The notes under the pieces are model-generated. The model saw only the letters and a program-made list of their open reading frames with translations. It was not told the origin of the DNA and did not search any database. A DNA stretch of 64,000 nt from Comamonadaceae bacterium (GTDB taxonomy: Bacteria; Pseudomonadota; Gammaproteobacteria; Burkholderiales; Burkholderiaceae_C). Made by a program: the position numbers and the translations under genes. The stretch is taken from assembly GCA_947455145.1 (NCBI GenBank), contig CANGME010000014.1, positions 1 to 64,000 on the forward strand, written 5' to 3'. Below are positions 37,642 through 46,541 of the stretch, one piece after another (the first letter of the stretch is position 1; each line of letters begins with the position of its first letter).

Positions 37642-38559
37642 CTACTCGATGTTTTGCACCTGCTCGCGCATCTGCTCGATCAGCACTTTCATGTCCACAG
37701 AAATGTGGGTTAACTCCAAGGCAGCTGATTTCGAGCCCATGGTGTTGGCCTCGCGGTGCATTTCCTGGATCAAGAAATCAAGCCGTTTGCCGATTTCGCC
37801 GCCTTTGGTCACGAGCCGCTCCACTTCGTCCAAGTGGGAGTTGAGGCGGGTGATTTCTTCGTTCACGTCAATGCGAATGGCAAAGGCGGTGGCCTCAGTC
37901 AACGCGCGGTCGCGAGCCGATTCGGGCGTGGCCCCGCCTTCGGTCAAGGCCATGGCCTCCTTCCATCGCTCCAGAAAACGCTGGCTCTGCTGGGCCACGA
38001 GTTGCGGTACCAGAGGCCCCGCTTTTTGTGCCAGCGCTCGCAGCTGGGCGATACGTTCCAACAACATGGTGGCCAGTCGTGCACCTTCACGTTGACGGGC
38101 CGAGAGCAGGTCTTTCAACGCTTTTTCTGCCAACGGCAGCACTGCGTCACCCCAGTCACGTGCGCTTGTCTGAGTGTTGGAGGCCAGTTTGAGGATGTCT
38201 GCCACGCTCAGGGCTTGGGCCTGGGGCAGCCAAGCCATGACGTTGTCTTGAACACTGTTGAGCCGCTGGAGCAATGCCGGGGTGGGGTCAGGCACCGGGT
38301 TGGCGGCCCCTCCCTCCACGGCGGCCCTTACTTCGACCTTGCCGCGTTTGAGTTTGCCGGTGAGTAACTCGCGCAAGGCGGGTTCATGCTGGCGCAAGTC
38401 TTCGGGCAGCCGAAACGAGAGATCCAGAAAGCGACTGTTAACCGAGCGAATTTCCAGGCCTAGATGACTACCCGTCAGCTCTTTTCCCTCTGATGTAGTC
38501 GAGGTGTTCGCATTGGTATTTTGGACGCTGGCATAGCCAGTCATGCTGTAAACTGGCAT
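37642..38559 (-). CDS. YicC/YloC family endoribonuclease
   Basis: A 305-residue protein of the YicC family, a ribonuclease shown in E. coli to degrade the RyhB small RNA. MPVYSMTGYA, EIRSVNSRFLDLSFRLPE, KRGKVEVR and the C-terminal LIQEMHREANTMGSKS carry the conserved acidic and basic residues. It heads yicC-gmk-rpoZ and is divergent from the kinase gene by 79 bases. Confidence 0.94.
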   Translation of the reverse strand: MPVYSMTGYASVQNTNANTSTTSEGKELTGSHLGLEIRSVNSRFLDLSFRLPEDLRQHEPALRELLTGKLKRGKVEVRAAVEGGAANPVPDPTPALLQRLNSVQDNVMAWLPQAQALSVADILKLASNTQTSARDWGDAVLPLAEKALKDLLSARQREGARLATMLLERIAQLRALAQKAGPLVPQLVAQQSQRFLERWKEAMALTEGGATPESARDRALTEATAFAIRIDVNEEITRLNSHLDEVERLVTKGGEIGKRLDFLIQEMHREANTMGSKSAALELTHISVDMKVLIEQMREQVQNIE

Positions 38560-38638
38560 GGCAATTCTTGGGTCAGTTGAGAAACAGCCTCAAGAATAAC
38601 CCGGTTGCGCCGCTTCATTCAGTACCTGGTCAGAAAAT

Positions 38639-39646
38639 ATGTCAAAGGTCAAACCCGCGCCTCTCGCGCCTAACACCGTTATCGGTGGTTATAAGATTAT
38701 CCGCAAGGTTGCAGCGGGTGGCTTTGGCGTGGTTTATTTGGCGCTGGATACGGATGGTCTTCAAGTAGCCATAAAAGAGTACTTGCCTGCATCACTTGCA
38801 ACTCGAGAGCCGGGCGAGATGACGCCTCGTGTTCAGCCTGAAAAGTTATCTTTGTATCGTCTGGGTTTGAAAAGTTTTTTCGAGGAAGGACGTTCACTGG
38901 CCCAAATCTCTCACCCCTCGGTTGTGAGTGTGCTGAACTTCTTCCGTGAAAACGAAACTGTTTATATGGTGATGAACTATCTGGAGGGGGCTTCCCTACA
39001 AGATTTCATCATCATTGCCAAAGACCTCAAAAATCAAAAGGTGTTTCGCGAATCCACGATTCTTTCCCTTTTTGATGAGATTTTGCGAGGCTTGCGGATC
39101 GTGCATCAGCACAAGATGCTGCACTTAGACATTAAGCCGGCTAACATTTTTGTAACCGATGACAACCGGTCGGTACTTATTGATTTTGGCGCTGCACGTG
39201 AAGTGCTAAGCAAAGAAGGTAACTTCATTCGACCTATGTACACGCCGGGCTTTGCAGCACCCGAAATGTATCGACGTGACACCCCAATGGGTCCGTGGAC
39301 TGATATTTATGCCATAGGTGCCTGTATATATTCCTGTATGCAAGGGTACCCTCCCAATGAGGCGCCACAACGCAAGGAGAAAGACCGGTTTTCTACAGCC
39401 TTGGCTCGACTGCGAGGTACTTATTCCGATAATTTGATTGAAGTTGTGGAATGGTGCATGGCGCTGGATCCATTGTCCCGTCCGCAGTCGGTTTTTGCCT
39501 TGCAAAAAGAAATGAATCGTGAGGGTGAACGAAGGTACACAAAATTGACAGTGGGGGAAAAAGTACGCATGCAGTTTGATAGCATGATGTCGGATAACAA
39601 AAAGGGCGCTAATGGTCCTGCAGGTGTTGGTGGAAGAAATCAATGA
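38639..39646 (+). CDS. serine/threonine protein kinase
   Basis: A 335-residue Hanks-type kinase. The Gly-rich loop is KVAAGGFGVVY (23-33), catalytic Lys46 in VAIKEYLP, catalytic loop HLDIKPANIF (Asp164, Lys166, Asn169) and DFG at 182-184, with PEMY in the activation segment. All key residues are present, so it should be active. The usual Arg before Asp is Leu (HLD), a non-RD kinase, so activation-loop phosphorylation may not be required. No transmembrane or sensor domain: cytoplasmic. It overlaps the phosphatase gene by ATGA. The two genes are clearly richer in A and T than their neighbours. Confidence 0.93.
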   Translation: MSKVKPAPLAPNTVIGGYKIIRKVAAGGFGVVYLALDTDGLQVAIKEYLPASLATREPGEMTPRVQPEKLSLYRLGLKSFFEEGRSLAQISHPSVVSVLNFFRENETVYMVMNYLEGASLQDFIIIAKDLKNQKVFRESTILSLFDEILRGLRIVHQHKMLHLDIKPANIFVTDDNRSVLIDFGAAREVLSKEGNFIRPMYTPGFAAPEMYRRDTPMGPWTDIYAIGACIYSCMQGYPPNEAPQRKEKDRFSTALARLRGTYSDNLIEVVEWCMALDPLSRPQSVFALQKEMNREGERRYTKLTVGEKVRMQFDSMMSDNKKGANGPAGVGGRNQ

Positions 39647-40557
39647 AATTCTCTGTGTTTCAGCTCAGTCGTATAGGCGGGCGGGTGACCAACCAAGACC
39701 GCACGGGTTATTCCTACACACGCAATGCGGGATTTTTTCTTGTTGCTGACGGTCTGGGTGGACATCCACAAGGTGAGGTTGCATCGCAAATGGCCTTACA
39801 AGTCATGACGGGACTGTTCCAAAACGATGCCAAAACCGGCATAAAAAATCCACACGATTTTTTAGAGACCGCAATCAAAATTGCGGATCGTCGGATTCAC
39901 CAGTATTCGATTGAAAAGGGTATGTCCGATTCGCCACGAACCACGTTGGTAGCGGCTTTGATTCAAGAAGGTGGCGTTAGTTGGATTCATTGTGGTGATT
40001 CGCGTTTGTATTTGGTGCGTGATGGGGAACTTTTGGCAAAAACGCGAGACCACTCCTACTTTGAACAAAAGCAGGGTCACTCTACCGACGAAAAATTGAG
40101 TGTAGATGTTAATCGCAATATGCTTTTCACTTGCTTGGGTTCCCCTATCCCGCCAGTTTTTGAAATTTCCGGGCCAGTAGGATTGAAGGAGGGGGACAAA
40201 ATATTGCTCTGCTCCGACGGCCTTTGGGGTAGCTTGAGCGATGTCGAAATTGTCTATGATTTGGTCAATAAAACCGTAGCTGATGCCGTTCGTGATTTGG
40301 TGAATAAAGCGCTGACTAAAGCAGGTAGCAACAGTGATAACGTGACAGCTTTGGCCATCGAGTGGGAGACGCCCGACATGTTTGAGACCACTCGCGTCAG
40401 TGTCTCAACACAAAGCCTAGATGCGGGCGTTTTCGCATCCACCGTGCAAGCTAGTGGTTTTGAGAATTTGTCTGATGATTTGAACGACGAAGAAATTGAG
40501 CGCTCTATTGCTGAAATCAACGATGCCATCCGGCGTTCTGCGGTTAAGAAAAAATAG
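39643..40557 (+). CDS. PP2C-family serine/threonine phosphatase
   Basis: A 304-residue phosphatase. Metal-binding motifs are NQDRTG (18-23), VADGLGGH (34-41), HCGDSRLYLVRDG (~115) and LLCSDGLWG with SDNVTALAI at the end of the domain. A ~55-residue acidic C-terminal tail (NDEEIERSIAEIND) follows. It is translated with the kinase and should oppose it. Their substrates are not in view; rph, rdgB and hemW downstream are housekeeping genes with their own order. Confidence 0.93.
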   Translation: MKFSVFQLSRIGGRVTNQDRTGYSYTRNAGFFLVADGLGGHPQGEVASQMALQVMTGLFQNDAKTGIKNPHDFLETAIKIADRRIHQYSIEKGMSDSPRTTLVAALIQEGGVSWIHCGDSRLYLVRDGELLAKTRDHSYFEQKQGHSTDEKLSVDVNRNMLFTCLGSPIPPVFEISGPVGLKEGDKILLCSDGLWGSLSDVEIVYDLVNKTVADAVRDLVNKALTKAGSNSDNVTALAIEWETPDMFETTRVSVSTQSLDAGVFASTVQASGFENLSDDLNDEEIERSIAEINDAIRRSAVKKK

Positions 40558-40640
40558 CCACCTTCGGTGGACACCCGTGATGTCTGTCTGCCACTGCCTG
40601 TTCACATGGCCCTTATGGTCTGCATTTAATTGCCCGATAT

Positions 40641-41372
40641 ATGACTGATTTTTCGAGACACAACGCGCGCGCCACAAACCAGTTGCGCCCAGTGCGCATC
40701 ACGCGCGGCTACACCCTGCACGCTGAAGGTTCGGTGCTGATTGAATTTGGCAACACCCGCGTGCTTTGCACCGCATCTGTCGAAGACAAAGTGCCACCTC
40801 ACCAGCGCGGCACCGGCCAGGGCTGGGTCACCGCCGAGTACGGCATGCTGCCGCGCGCCACGCACAAGCGCAATGACCGCGAGGCCGCACGCGGTAAGCA
40901 AAGCGGGCGCACACAAGAGATTCAACGCCTGATTGGCCGATCCCTGCGCGCCGTGTTTGATTTGAGCAAGCTGGGTGAACGCACCATAGCCCTGGATTGC
41001 GATGTGCTGCAAGCCGACGGCGGCACCCGCACAGCGGCCATCACGGGCGCGTTTGTGGCCGCGCAAGATGCGATCAACCTTCTCATCAGCCAAGGCAAGC
41101 TGACCGAGTCACCCATCACCGGCCACGTGGCCGCCATCTCGGTCGGGCTCATGCAAGGCACGGCTTTGCTGGACCTAGACTACACCGAAGACGCAGCTTG
41201 CGACACCGACATGAATGTGGTGATGACGGCCGCCGGCCATTTTGTGGAAGTGCAAGGCACGGCGGAAGGCGCGGCTTTTACTCGTGCGCAGATGGACAGT
41301 TTGCTGGCTTTGGCCGAACAAGGCATTGCCGAACTGGTGCAACTGCAAATCAACTCGCTATTAAATATATAG
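40641..41372 (+). CDS. rph: ribonuclease PH
   Basis: A 243-residue phosphorolytic exonuclease trimming tRNA 3' ends. [19 protein letters not shown], the [19 protein letters not shown] block, [10 protein letters not shown] and [18 protein letters not shown] are intact, as is [20 protein letters not shown] split across the C-terminal half. Full length, unlike the frameshifted copy in laboratory E. coli. Confidence 0.97.
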   Translation: MTDFSRHNARATNQLRPVRITRGYTLHAEGSVLIEFGNTRVLCTASVEDKVPPHQRGTGQGWVTAEYGMLPRATHKRNDREAARGKQSGRTQEIQRLIGRSLRAVFDLSKLGERTIALDCDVLQADGGTRTAAITGAFVAAQDAINLLISQGKLTESPITGHVAAISVGLMQGTALLDLDYTEDAACDTDMNVVMTAAGHFVEVQGTAEGAAFTRAQMDSLLALAEQGIAELVQLQINSLLNI

Positions 41373-41408
41373 CTTGCTGCGTCATGCTACTAAGGGACCC
41401 CAGTCATT

Positions 41409-42014
41409 TTGATTAAGAAGATCGTTCTCGCATCGAACAACCTCGGCAAGTTGAGCGAGTTGCAGGCCATGCTGGGTAGTACCGGCCTGCAACTGGTGCG
41501 CCAGTCTGAGCTGGCTATCCCCGAGGCCGAAGAGCCCCACCGCACCTTTGTTGAAAACGCCCTGGCCAAGGCGCGCCATGCTGCTCGCTTGAGTGGCCTG
41601 CCTGCGCTGGCGGACGATGCGGGGCTGTGTGTCTATGCCTTTGGCGGCCTGCCCGGCGTGGACACGGCTTTTTACGCCACCCAATTCGGCTACGCCAAAG
41701 GTGATGACAACAATGTGAGCGCCTTGTTGGAGCAGATGCAAGGCATCAACAATCGCCGCGCTGCTTTGGTTAGCACCTTGGTCGCACTGCGTTCGGCCGA
41801 TGACCCGGAGCCGCTGATTGCGGTGGGTCGCGTGGTGGGTGAGATTGCCCGTGAGCCCGTTGGCACGAACGGCTTTGGCTTTGACCCGGTGATGTACATT
41901 CCCGCCTTTGGGCAAACCTTTGCGCAGTTGCCGACCGAGGTGAAGAACCAACACAGCCACAGAGGCCAAGCCGCCCAGGCCATGGTTAACTTAATTCGCG
42001 AGCGTTGGTTGTGA
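41409..42014 (+). CDS. rdgB: non-canonical purine NTP pyrophosphatase (RdgB/HAM1)
   Basis: A 201-residue house-cleaning enzyme hydrolysing dITP and XTP. VLASNNLGKLSELQAML, the ENALAKARHAARLSGLPALADD block and GTNGFGFDPVMYIP define the family. The start is TTG 41409 with AAGGGACC upstream; no ATG lies near. It is followed by hemW with a four-base GTGA overlap. Confidence 0.95.
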   Translation: MIKKIVLASNNLGKLSELQAMLGSTGLQLVRQSELAIPEAEEPHRTFVENALAKARHAARLSGLPALADDAGLCVYAFGGLPGVDTAFYATQFGYAKGDDNNVSALLEQMQGINNRRAALVSTLVALRSADDPEPLIAVGRVVGEIAREPVGTNGFGFDPVMYIPAFGQTFAQLPTEVKNQHSHRGQAAQAMVNLIRERWL

Positions 42015-43264
42015 CTGTCCCTGTGAAAGTGCCGGTGACCATTCCTGTTGTCTCGGCAATACAGCAGCCCTTGGCTGACATCCAGCACTACCTGCGCCCC
42101 GGCACGCTGCAACTGACCGCGTTGCCGCCACTCTCGCTTTACGTGCATCTGCCCTGGTGCTTGAAGAAGTGTCCCTATTGCGACTTCAATTCGCATGAGG
42201 TGAGCACAGGTGAAATGCCCGAGCAGCGCTATCTGGATGCGCTCATTGCCGATCTGGAGGCCGCGCTGCCGCTGATCTGGGGCCGTACCATCCACACCGT
42301 CTTCATTGGCGGCGGCACGCCCAGTCTGTTCTCGCCGCAAGCCATCGAGCGCCTGCTTAGCGACATTCGCGCGCGTCTCAAACTCTCAGCCCAGTGCGAG
42401 ATCACGCTTGAGGCCAACCCCGGCACCTTTGAGAAAGACCGCTTTCGCGCCTACCGCAGCGCGGGCGTCACGCGCTTGTCGATCGGTGTGCAAAGCTTCA
42501 ATGACGAACACCTGAAGGCGCTAGGCCGCGTGCATGACCGCGCCCAAGCCATTGCTGCGCTTGAAGAGGCTGCGCATGCCTTTGATACCTTCAATTTGGA
42601 TCTGATGTACGCGCTGCCCGGCCAGACCATGGCGCAGTTGAAGCAAGACGTGGATCAGGCGCTGGCCCTGGCCCCGCCGCACCTCTCCATCTACCACCTC
42701 ACCATCGAGCCCAACACCTATTTCGCCAAGTACCCACCCGTGATTCCGGAGGACGACACCGCTTACGCCATGCTTGACCTCATCACCGAGCGCACTGCAT
42801 TGGCGGGCTTGGCGCGCTACGAGGTGTCAGCCTACGCGCGCACAGCTCACCACAGCCGCCACAACCTCAACTATTGGCAGTTTGGTGACTATTTAGGTAT
42901 TGGCGCCGGGGCACACAGCAAGCTCAGCTTTGCGCATCGCATCATGCGCCAGGTGCGCTTTCGCGACCCGAAGCTTTACATGGAAAAAGCTTTGCTGGGT
43001 CAGGCTATCGCTCAAGAGACCGAGGTTGGCCGCTCGGATCTACCGTTTGAGTTCATGCTCAACGCGCTACGCCTGCGCCAAGGCTTTTCGCTGGCCGAAT
43101 TTTCAGAGCGCACCGGTCTGGCCATCACCGCCATCCAAGCCGGGCTGCAAGAGGCTGAAACCAAAGGCCTGATTGAGCGCGACTTTCAGCGCGTCTGGCC
43201 GACCGAGCGCGGATTTGATTTTTTAAGTGACCTGCAAACCCTGTTTCTGAACGATCCGGCCTAG
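42011..43264 (+). CDS. hemW: radical SAM family haem chaperone HemW
   Basis: A 417-residue radical SAM protein that inserts haem into target enzymes; once annotated as oxygen-independent coproporphyrinogen oxidase. The SAM cluster motif CX3CX2C is Cys50, Cys54, Cys57 (PWCLKKCPYCDF). The fourth cysteine of true HemN is absent from that motif. FIGGGTPSLF and GVQSFNDEHLKALGR are typical. The GTG start at 42011 overlaps rdgB; a 35-residue leader precedes the radical SAM domain. Confidence 0.93.
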   Translation: MTVPVKVPVTIPVVSAIQQPLADIQHYLRPGTLQLTALPPLSLYVHLPWCLKKCPYCDFNSHEVSTGEMPEQRYLDALIADLEAALPLIWGRTIHTVFIGGGTPSLFSPQAIERLLSDIRARLKLSAQCEITLEANPGTFEKDRFRAYRSAGVTRLSIGVQSFNDEHLKALGRVHDRAQAIAALEEAAHAFDTFNLDLMYALPGQTMAQLKQDVDQALALAPPHLSIYHLTIEPNTYFAKYPPVIPEDDTAYAMLDLITERTALAGLARYEVSAYARTAHHSRHNLNYWQFGDYLGIGAGAHSKLSFAHRIMRQVRFRDPKLYMEKALLGQAIAQETEVGRSDLPFEFMLNALRLRQGFSLAEFSERTGLAITAIQAGLQEAETKGLIERDFQRVWPTERGFDFLSDLQTLFLNDPA

Positions 43265-43289
43265 TCAGGCTACCCATTCGGAGGAACGT

Positions 43290-43952
43290 ATGTTTTCTGT
43301 TTACGGTGTGAGGGGTAGGGAATTCACAGGGTCTGCAGAAGAGCTGCGACAGGTTTCTTCCGTTAACGCTGCCGTGCGTGCGCGTTTGATCAACCCCTTG
43401 TCGCACGATTCGCCGTCTCCTGACTGGACGGCAGCCCTGAAGAACGCCAAAGAGGGGCCGGTTTCCGCAGCTCCATTGACTGCCTATGCCCAAACGGGGC
43501 AGATGCACCTGCCACGGCACCCATTGACGCTGGTAAGCGAGATGATGAACCGCAACGTCTTCACTATTCCTTTAGAAAGCACTGTGTTGGAGGCTTGGCA
43601 GTTTCTGGCGAATCGGGGTGCGGGGCAGGCCCCAGTCGTGTCTGCATCGGGTTTTCTGGTGGGGTTGGTGTCGCGGGCGGATCTGCTTCGGCCGGACCGA
43701 CTTCCCGTGCCAGGTGAAAGTGCCTTAATCTGGCAAGCTTTACTGGCCCAGCCGGTTAGCGAAATCATGTGGACGCCCATACCTGGCGTGGCAGACGGTA
43801 CCGATATTCGGCGTGTGGCGCAGGTGTTGCTTGACACAGGTTTGCCTGGACTACCCGTGGTGGATGAAGAAGGAACTGTGACCGGATTTGTGTCGAGAAC
43901 TGACATATTGCGAGCCGTGGTGAGAGACCCGCCGCTTGATCTCTGGACTTGA
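43290..43952 (+). CDS. CBS-domain protein
   Basis: A 220-residue protein with a ~75-residue N-terminal part of unknown fold and two CBS domains: VSEMMNRNVFTIPLESTVLE, then VVSASGFLVGLVSRADLL; and VSEIMWTPIPGVADGTDIRR, then PVVDEEGTVTGFVSRTDIL. CBS pairs bind adenine nucleotides as energy sensors. GGAGG lies seven bases before the ATG. It is followed by a weak hairpin (43966-43986). The regulated partner is not known. Confidence 0.85.
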   Translation: MFSVYGVRGREFTGSAEELRQVSSVNAAVRARLINPLSHDSPSPDWTAALKNAKEGPVSAAPLTAYAQTGQMHLPRHPLTLVSEMMNRNVFTIPLESTVLEAWQFLANRGAGQAPVVSASGFLVGLVSRADLLRPDRLPVPGESALIWQALLAQPVSEIMWTPIPGVADGTDIRRVAQVLLDTGLPGLPVVDEEGTVTGFVSRTDILRAVVRDPPLDLWT

Positions 43953-43965
43953 CGCGATCAAAACG

Positions 43966-43986
43966 AAAGGGCCTTAATGGCTCTTT
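43966..43986 (+). terminator. weak terminator-like hairpin after the CBS gene
   Basis: AAAGGGCC pairs with GGCTCTTT (one G-T pair) across a TTAAT loop, 14 bases after the stop. Only three T follow, so termination efficiency is uncertain. Confidence 0.4.
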
Positions 43987-44070
43987 GGCTTGGGATGCTT
44001 GGCGCAAGCGCTTTCCGTCTTCGTCGAGCGTGACTGGCCTACTGAGCCTCATCACGGGGTTAACCCGTAT

Positions 44071-44106
44071 TTGCCAGTTGTGTGATGAAAACTAAAATCA
44101 TCACAC
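44071..44106 (+). promoter_or_regulatory. NiCoT promoter covered by a NikR-like operator
   Basis: TTGCCA (44071-44076) and TAAAAT (44093-44098) with 16 bases between are a good sigma-70 promoter. GTGTGATGA (44080-44088) and TCATCACAC (44098-44106) are a perfect nine-base inverted repeat with nine bases between. In outline it is GTGTGA-N15-TCACAC, close to the E. coli NikR site GTATGA-N16-TCATAC. It covers the spacer, the -10 and the expected start point. The regulator gene nikR is 0.9 kb away. Binding by NikR is inferred. Confidence 0.72.
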
Positions 44107-44107
44107 T

Positions 44108-44965
44108 ATGGATGCCGCTTCATCTTCACTTTGGGCCACGCTTGGTCTGCTTGTTGCCCTTGGCTTTCGGCACGGCATGGATCCGGACCATATCGCCACG
44201 ATTGATGGGCTGACCCGGTTGCGGTATCAAGCGCATGCCTACTGGGCTGCGCGTTTGACGGGGTTTCAATTTGCCTGTGGCCATAGCCTGACGATCTTGC
44301 TGGCTACCTCTGTTTTTTACTGGCAAGGCGTCCAGTTGCCCGCATGGTTGGATGAACTGGGCTTGTGGGTGTCGAGCGCGTTCTTGCTATGGCTGGCGGT
44401 GGTTAATCTGCGGCACTGTGCTTTGGGTCGTGCCCACGCGCACACGCATGGCCCGGCGGCTGGCTCCTTCGCTGCACTGGTTTTACGCGTCATGGGGCCG
44501 CTGGCCCATCCCGTGGGCGTGGGCTTTGCCTTTGCAATTTCATTGGACACCTTGGCGCAGGCTGGCTTGATGGCCGCCAAAGGCCATGAGTTGGGCGGCT
44601 TTGGAATGGTGTTTTTACTGGCGGGTTGTTTTGGCTTGGGCATGATGCTGGCCGATACAGGCAACGGCTTGCTCATGCACTGGCTGGTACGCCGCAGTGA
44701 GCTCATGGCCCAGCATGCCGGGCGCATCATGAGTGGAGTGGTTGCAGGTCTGGCTTTGTTGGTGGTGGGGGTAAGCCACAGCAAAGCGCACTTTGCCCCG
44801 TTAGAGGCCGCGTGGGAGGCTTATGGCCTATGGATTGGCACGGGCATCACGCTCACCTTGTTGGGTGTGTATGCCGTCAGCCGTTGGCGCTTTCAGCGTC
44901 AAATACGCCATAGTGCCAAAACGCTTAACGCAAGCACCCTGAACGGCTTAAACCTCAGTGCTTAA
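44108..44965 (+). CDS. NiCoT-family nickel/cobalt permease
   Basis: A 285-residue inner-membrane transporter. The NiCoT signature HX4DH is His22-Asp27-His28 in GFRHGMDPDHIATID. Further family marks are CGHSLTILLA in the next helix and FAISLDTLAQAG. A His-rich cytoplasmic loop AHAHTHG follows. About seven or eight membrane helices are visible. ATG 44108 starts one base after the operator-like palindrome and has no Shine-Dalgarno sequence; the mRNA may be leaderless. Nickel rather than cobalt is inferred from the convergent nikR gene. Confidence 0.88.
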   Translation: MDAASSSLWATLGLLVALGFRHGMDPDHIATIDGLTRLRYQAHAYWAARLTGFQFACGHSLTILLATSVFYWQGVQLPAWLDELGLWVSSAFLLWLAVVNLRHCALGRAHAHTHGPAAGSFAALVLRVMGPLAHPVGVGFAFAISLDTLAQAGLMAAKGHELGGFGMVFLLAGCFGLGMMLADTGNGLLMHWLVRRSELMAQHAGRIMSGVVAGLALLVVGVSHSKAHFAPLEAAWEAYGLWIGTGITLTLLGVYAVSRWRFQRQIRHSAKTLNASTLNGLNLSA

Positions 44966-44990
44966 CGCGCAGCGGCTCCGCATTTCTTTC

Positions 44991-45461
44991 TTAACTCGCT
45001 GGTTGCAAGTGCACATGGTGCAGACCGTCACCATGGCTATGACGTTTGCCACCGTTATCCAAGGTCACCGGAATGATGTGGACTGAGCCATGGCGCACGC
45101 CCGTCAATGCCACCACGCGGTTGGCGTATTGGCGCACCTCTTGGGTCAAGCCACGCAAAAACGCCACCTCCAAACAATTGTCATGGTCCAGGTGCAGGTG
45201 CATGCTGGACACCGTGAGATGGTGGTGCTCGTGCGCGATGTTGGCAATGCGCTCTGCCATGGTACGGTCATGGTGCTTGTACACATAGCCAATGTGGGCA
45301 ATACAATGTTCGCTCTCTTCATGGCGCAACGCTTCTTGCGAGTGCCAGCCGCGAATCAGATCGCGCAGCGCCTCAGAGCGCGAGCTGTAGCCATTTTTCT
45401 CGGTCAATTGATCGAGCACTGCCGCAAGCTCGGGCTCAATTGAAATGGTGATACGTTCCAT
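44991..45461 (-). CDS. nikR: nickel-responsive regulator NikR
   Basis: A 156-residue ribbon-helix-helix repressor with an ACT-like nickel domain. The N-terminus MERITISIEPELAAVLDQL is the DNA-binding strand and helix. The high-affinity nickel ligands align with E. coli as His77, His88, His90 and Cys96 (SSMHLHLDHDNCLEV). About 17 residues longer than the E. coli protein, with a C-terminal His-rich tail (KRHSHGDGLHHVHLQ) that may bind further metal. It is convergent with the NiCoT gene and divergent from the CobW-family gene. Confidence 0.94.
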   Translation of the reverse strand: MERITISIEPELAAVLDQLTEKNGYSSRSEALRDLIRGWHSQEALRHEESEHCIAHIGYVYKHHDRTMAERIANIAHEHHHLTVSSMHLHLDHDNCLEVAFLRGLTQEVRQYANRVVALTGVRHGSVHIIPVTLDNGGKRHSHGDGLHHVHLQPAS

Positions 45462-45494
45462 GCGAATATTCCTTCACTGCCCAGCAAACCGCGT

Positions 45495-46541
45495 ATGAAC
45501 CCGACTGTCCCGCCGCTTGTCACTGACCTACGCATTCCAGTGTATCTGCTCACCGGTTATCTTGGCAGTGGCAAAACCAGCTTGCTCAAAGCCTGGCTGG
45601 CACAGCCCGAGTTGGCCGAGGCAGCACTCATCATCAACGAGTTGGGCGAGGTGGGGCTGGACAACCAGTTGCTCAGCGTGGCAAGCGAGTCATCGGCCTT
45701 GGTGGCCAATGCCTGCGTCTGCTGCACCGGCTTGCCGGGCTTGGCCGAGGCGATGGAAGATTTGTTTTGGGCCCGGTTGCACCGGCGCATGCCGCGCTTC
45801 CCCAGCTTGGTGATTGAGACCACCGGCCTGGCCGAACCCGCCCCGGTGGTGCAGGCCCTGCAAGGCAGTGACTTGCTGCGCGAGCGCTATCGGCTGGCAG
45901 GCGTCATCACCTGCCTGAGTGCCGCCACGGCGGATGCGGTGCTGGGTCAACACGCCGAGGCGCGTGCGCAACTGAGCGGGGCGAATGTGTTGGTGCTGAC
46001 CAAGACAGATTTGGTGGGCGATGCGGCTCTGAGCCGTTTGAAACAACGCTTGGAACACCAACTCGCACACCAGGGGATGCAAGTCGCAATTGCCACCTCA
46101 GCGCAAGCCAGTTTGTCGGCTGCGCAGGTACTGCGCTGTTTGCAAGAGGTCGCTGGTCGTGCGTCCCTAGCACCGCATCACGCGCATGACCATGAGTCAG
46201 CGCAGGGTCATACACACACGCATGATCACAACCATTCAGCCCAAGCGCATTGGTGGCCTTTGCCCGATAAGGTGAATGGTCAAACGTTGCTGACGCAAAT
46301 CCAGTCGCTACAAACTAGCCTAGGCCCCGCATTGCTGCGCCTCAAAGGCCGAGTGCTGACCGAGCAAGGGCCGCAGATTGTGCAACTCGCACCCTTTGAG
46401 ACGTTGCCTGAAGTGGTGCCTGACACGCTGCCTTTAGACACAGAGGCTCAACGTGGTTTGACGGTGATTGTGGCTTTGCCATTGAGTGCTGCTCAGTCCA
46501 TGACACTGAGTAGCTTGTGTACGCCCGGACACTTGAGGTAA
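45495..46541 (+). CDS. CobW/COG0523-family GTP-binding metallochaperone
   Basis: A 348-residue G3E GTPase. Walker A is GYLGSGKT (21-28), the metal site CVCC at 74-77, the Asp/Glu strand ETTGLAEP and the specificity motif LTKTD. Residues ~225-245 are rich in His (HHAHDHESAQGHTHTHDHNH). With nikR and NiCoT as neighbours, nickel delivery to an enzyme such as urease or hydrogenase is the best guess; CobW proteins may also serve zinc or cobalt. The stop codon TAA is supplied by the palindromic repeat that begins at ~46519, so the last seven residues (TPGHLR and the codon before) are repeat-encoded. Confidence 0.88.
   Translation: MNPTVPPLVTDLRIPVYLLTGYLGSGKTSLLKAWLAQPELAEAALIINELGEVGLDNQLLSVASESSALVANACVCCTGLPGLAEAMEDLFWARLHRRMPRFPSLVIETTGLAEPAPVVQALQGSDLLRERYRLAGVITCLSAATADAVLGQHAEARAQLSGANVLVLTKTDLVGDAALSRLKQRLEHQLAHQGMQVAIATSAQASLSAAQVLRCLQEVAGRASLAPHHAHDHESAQGHTHTHDHNHSAQAHWWPLPDKVNGQTLLTQIQSLQTSLGPALLRLKGRVLTEQGPQIVQLAPFETLPEVVPDTLPLDTEAQRGLTVIVALPLSAAQSMTLSSLCTPGHLR

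Noticed and set aside
44055-44069. GGGTTAACCC palindrome upstream of the NiCoT gene as a second operator
   Set aside because: Short, differs from the GTGTGA half-site and lies upstream of the -35 box; it could be chance.
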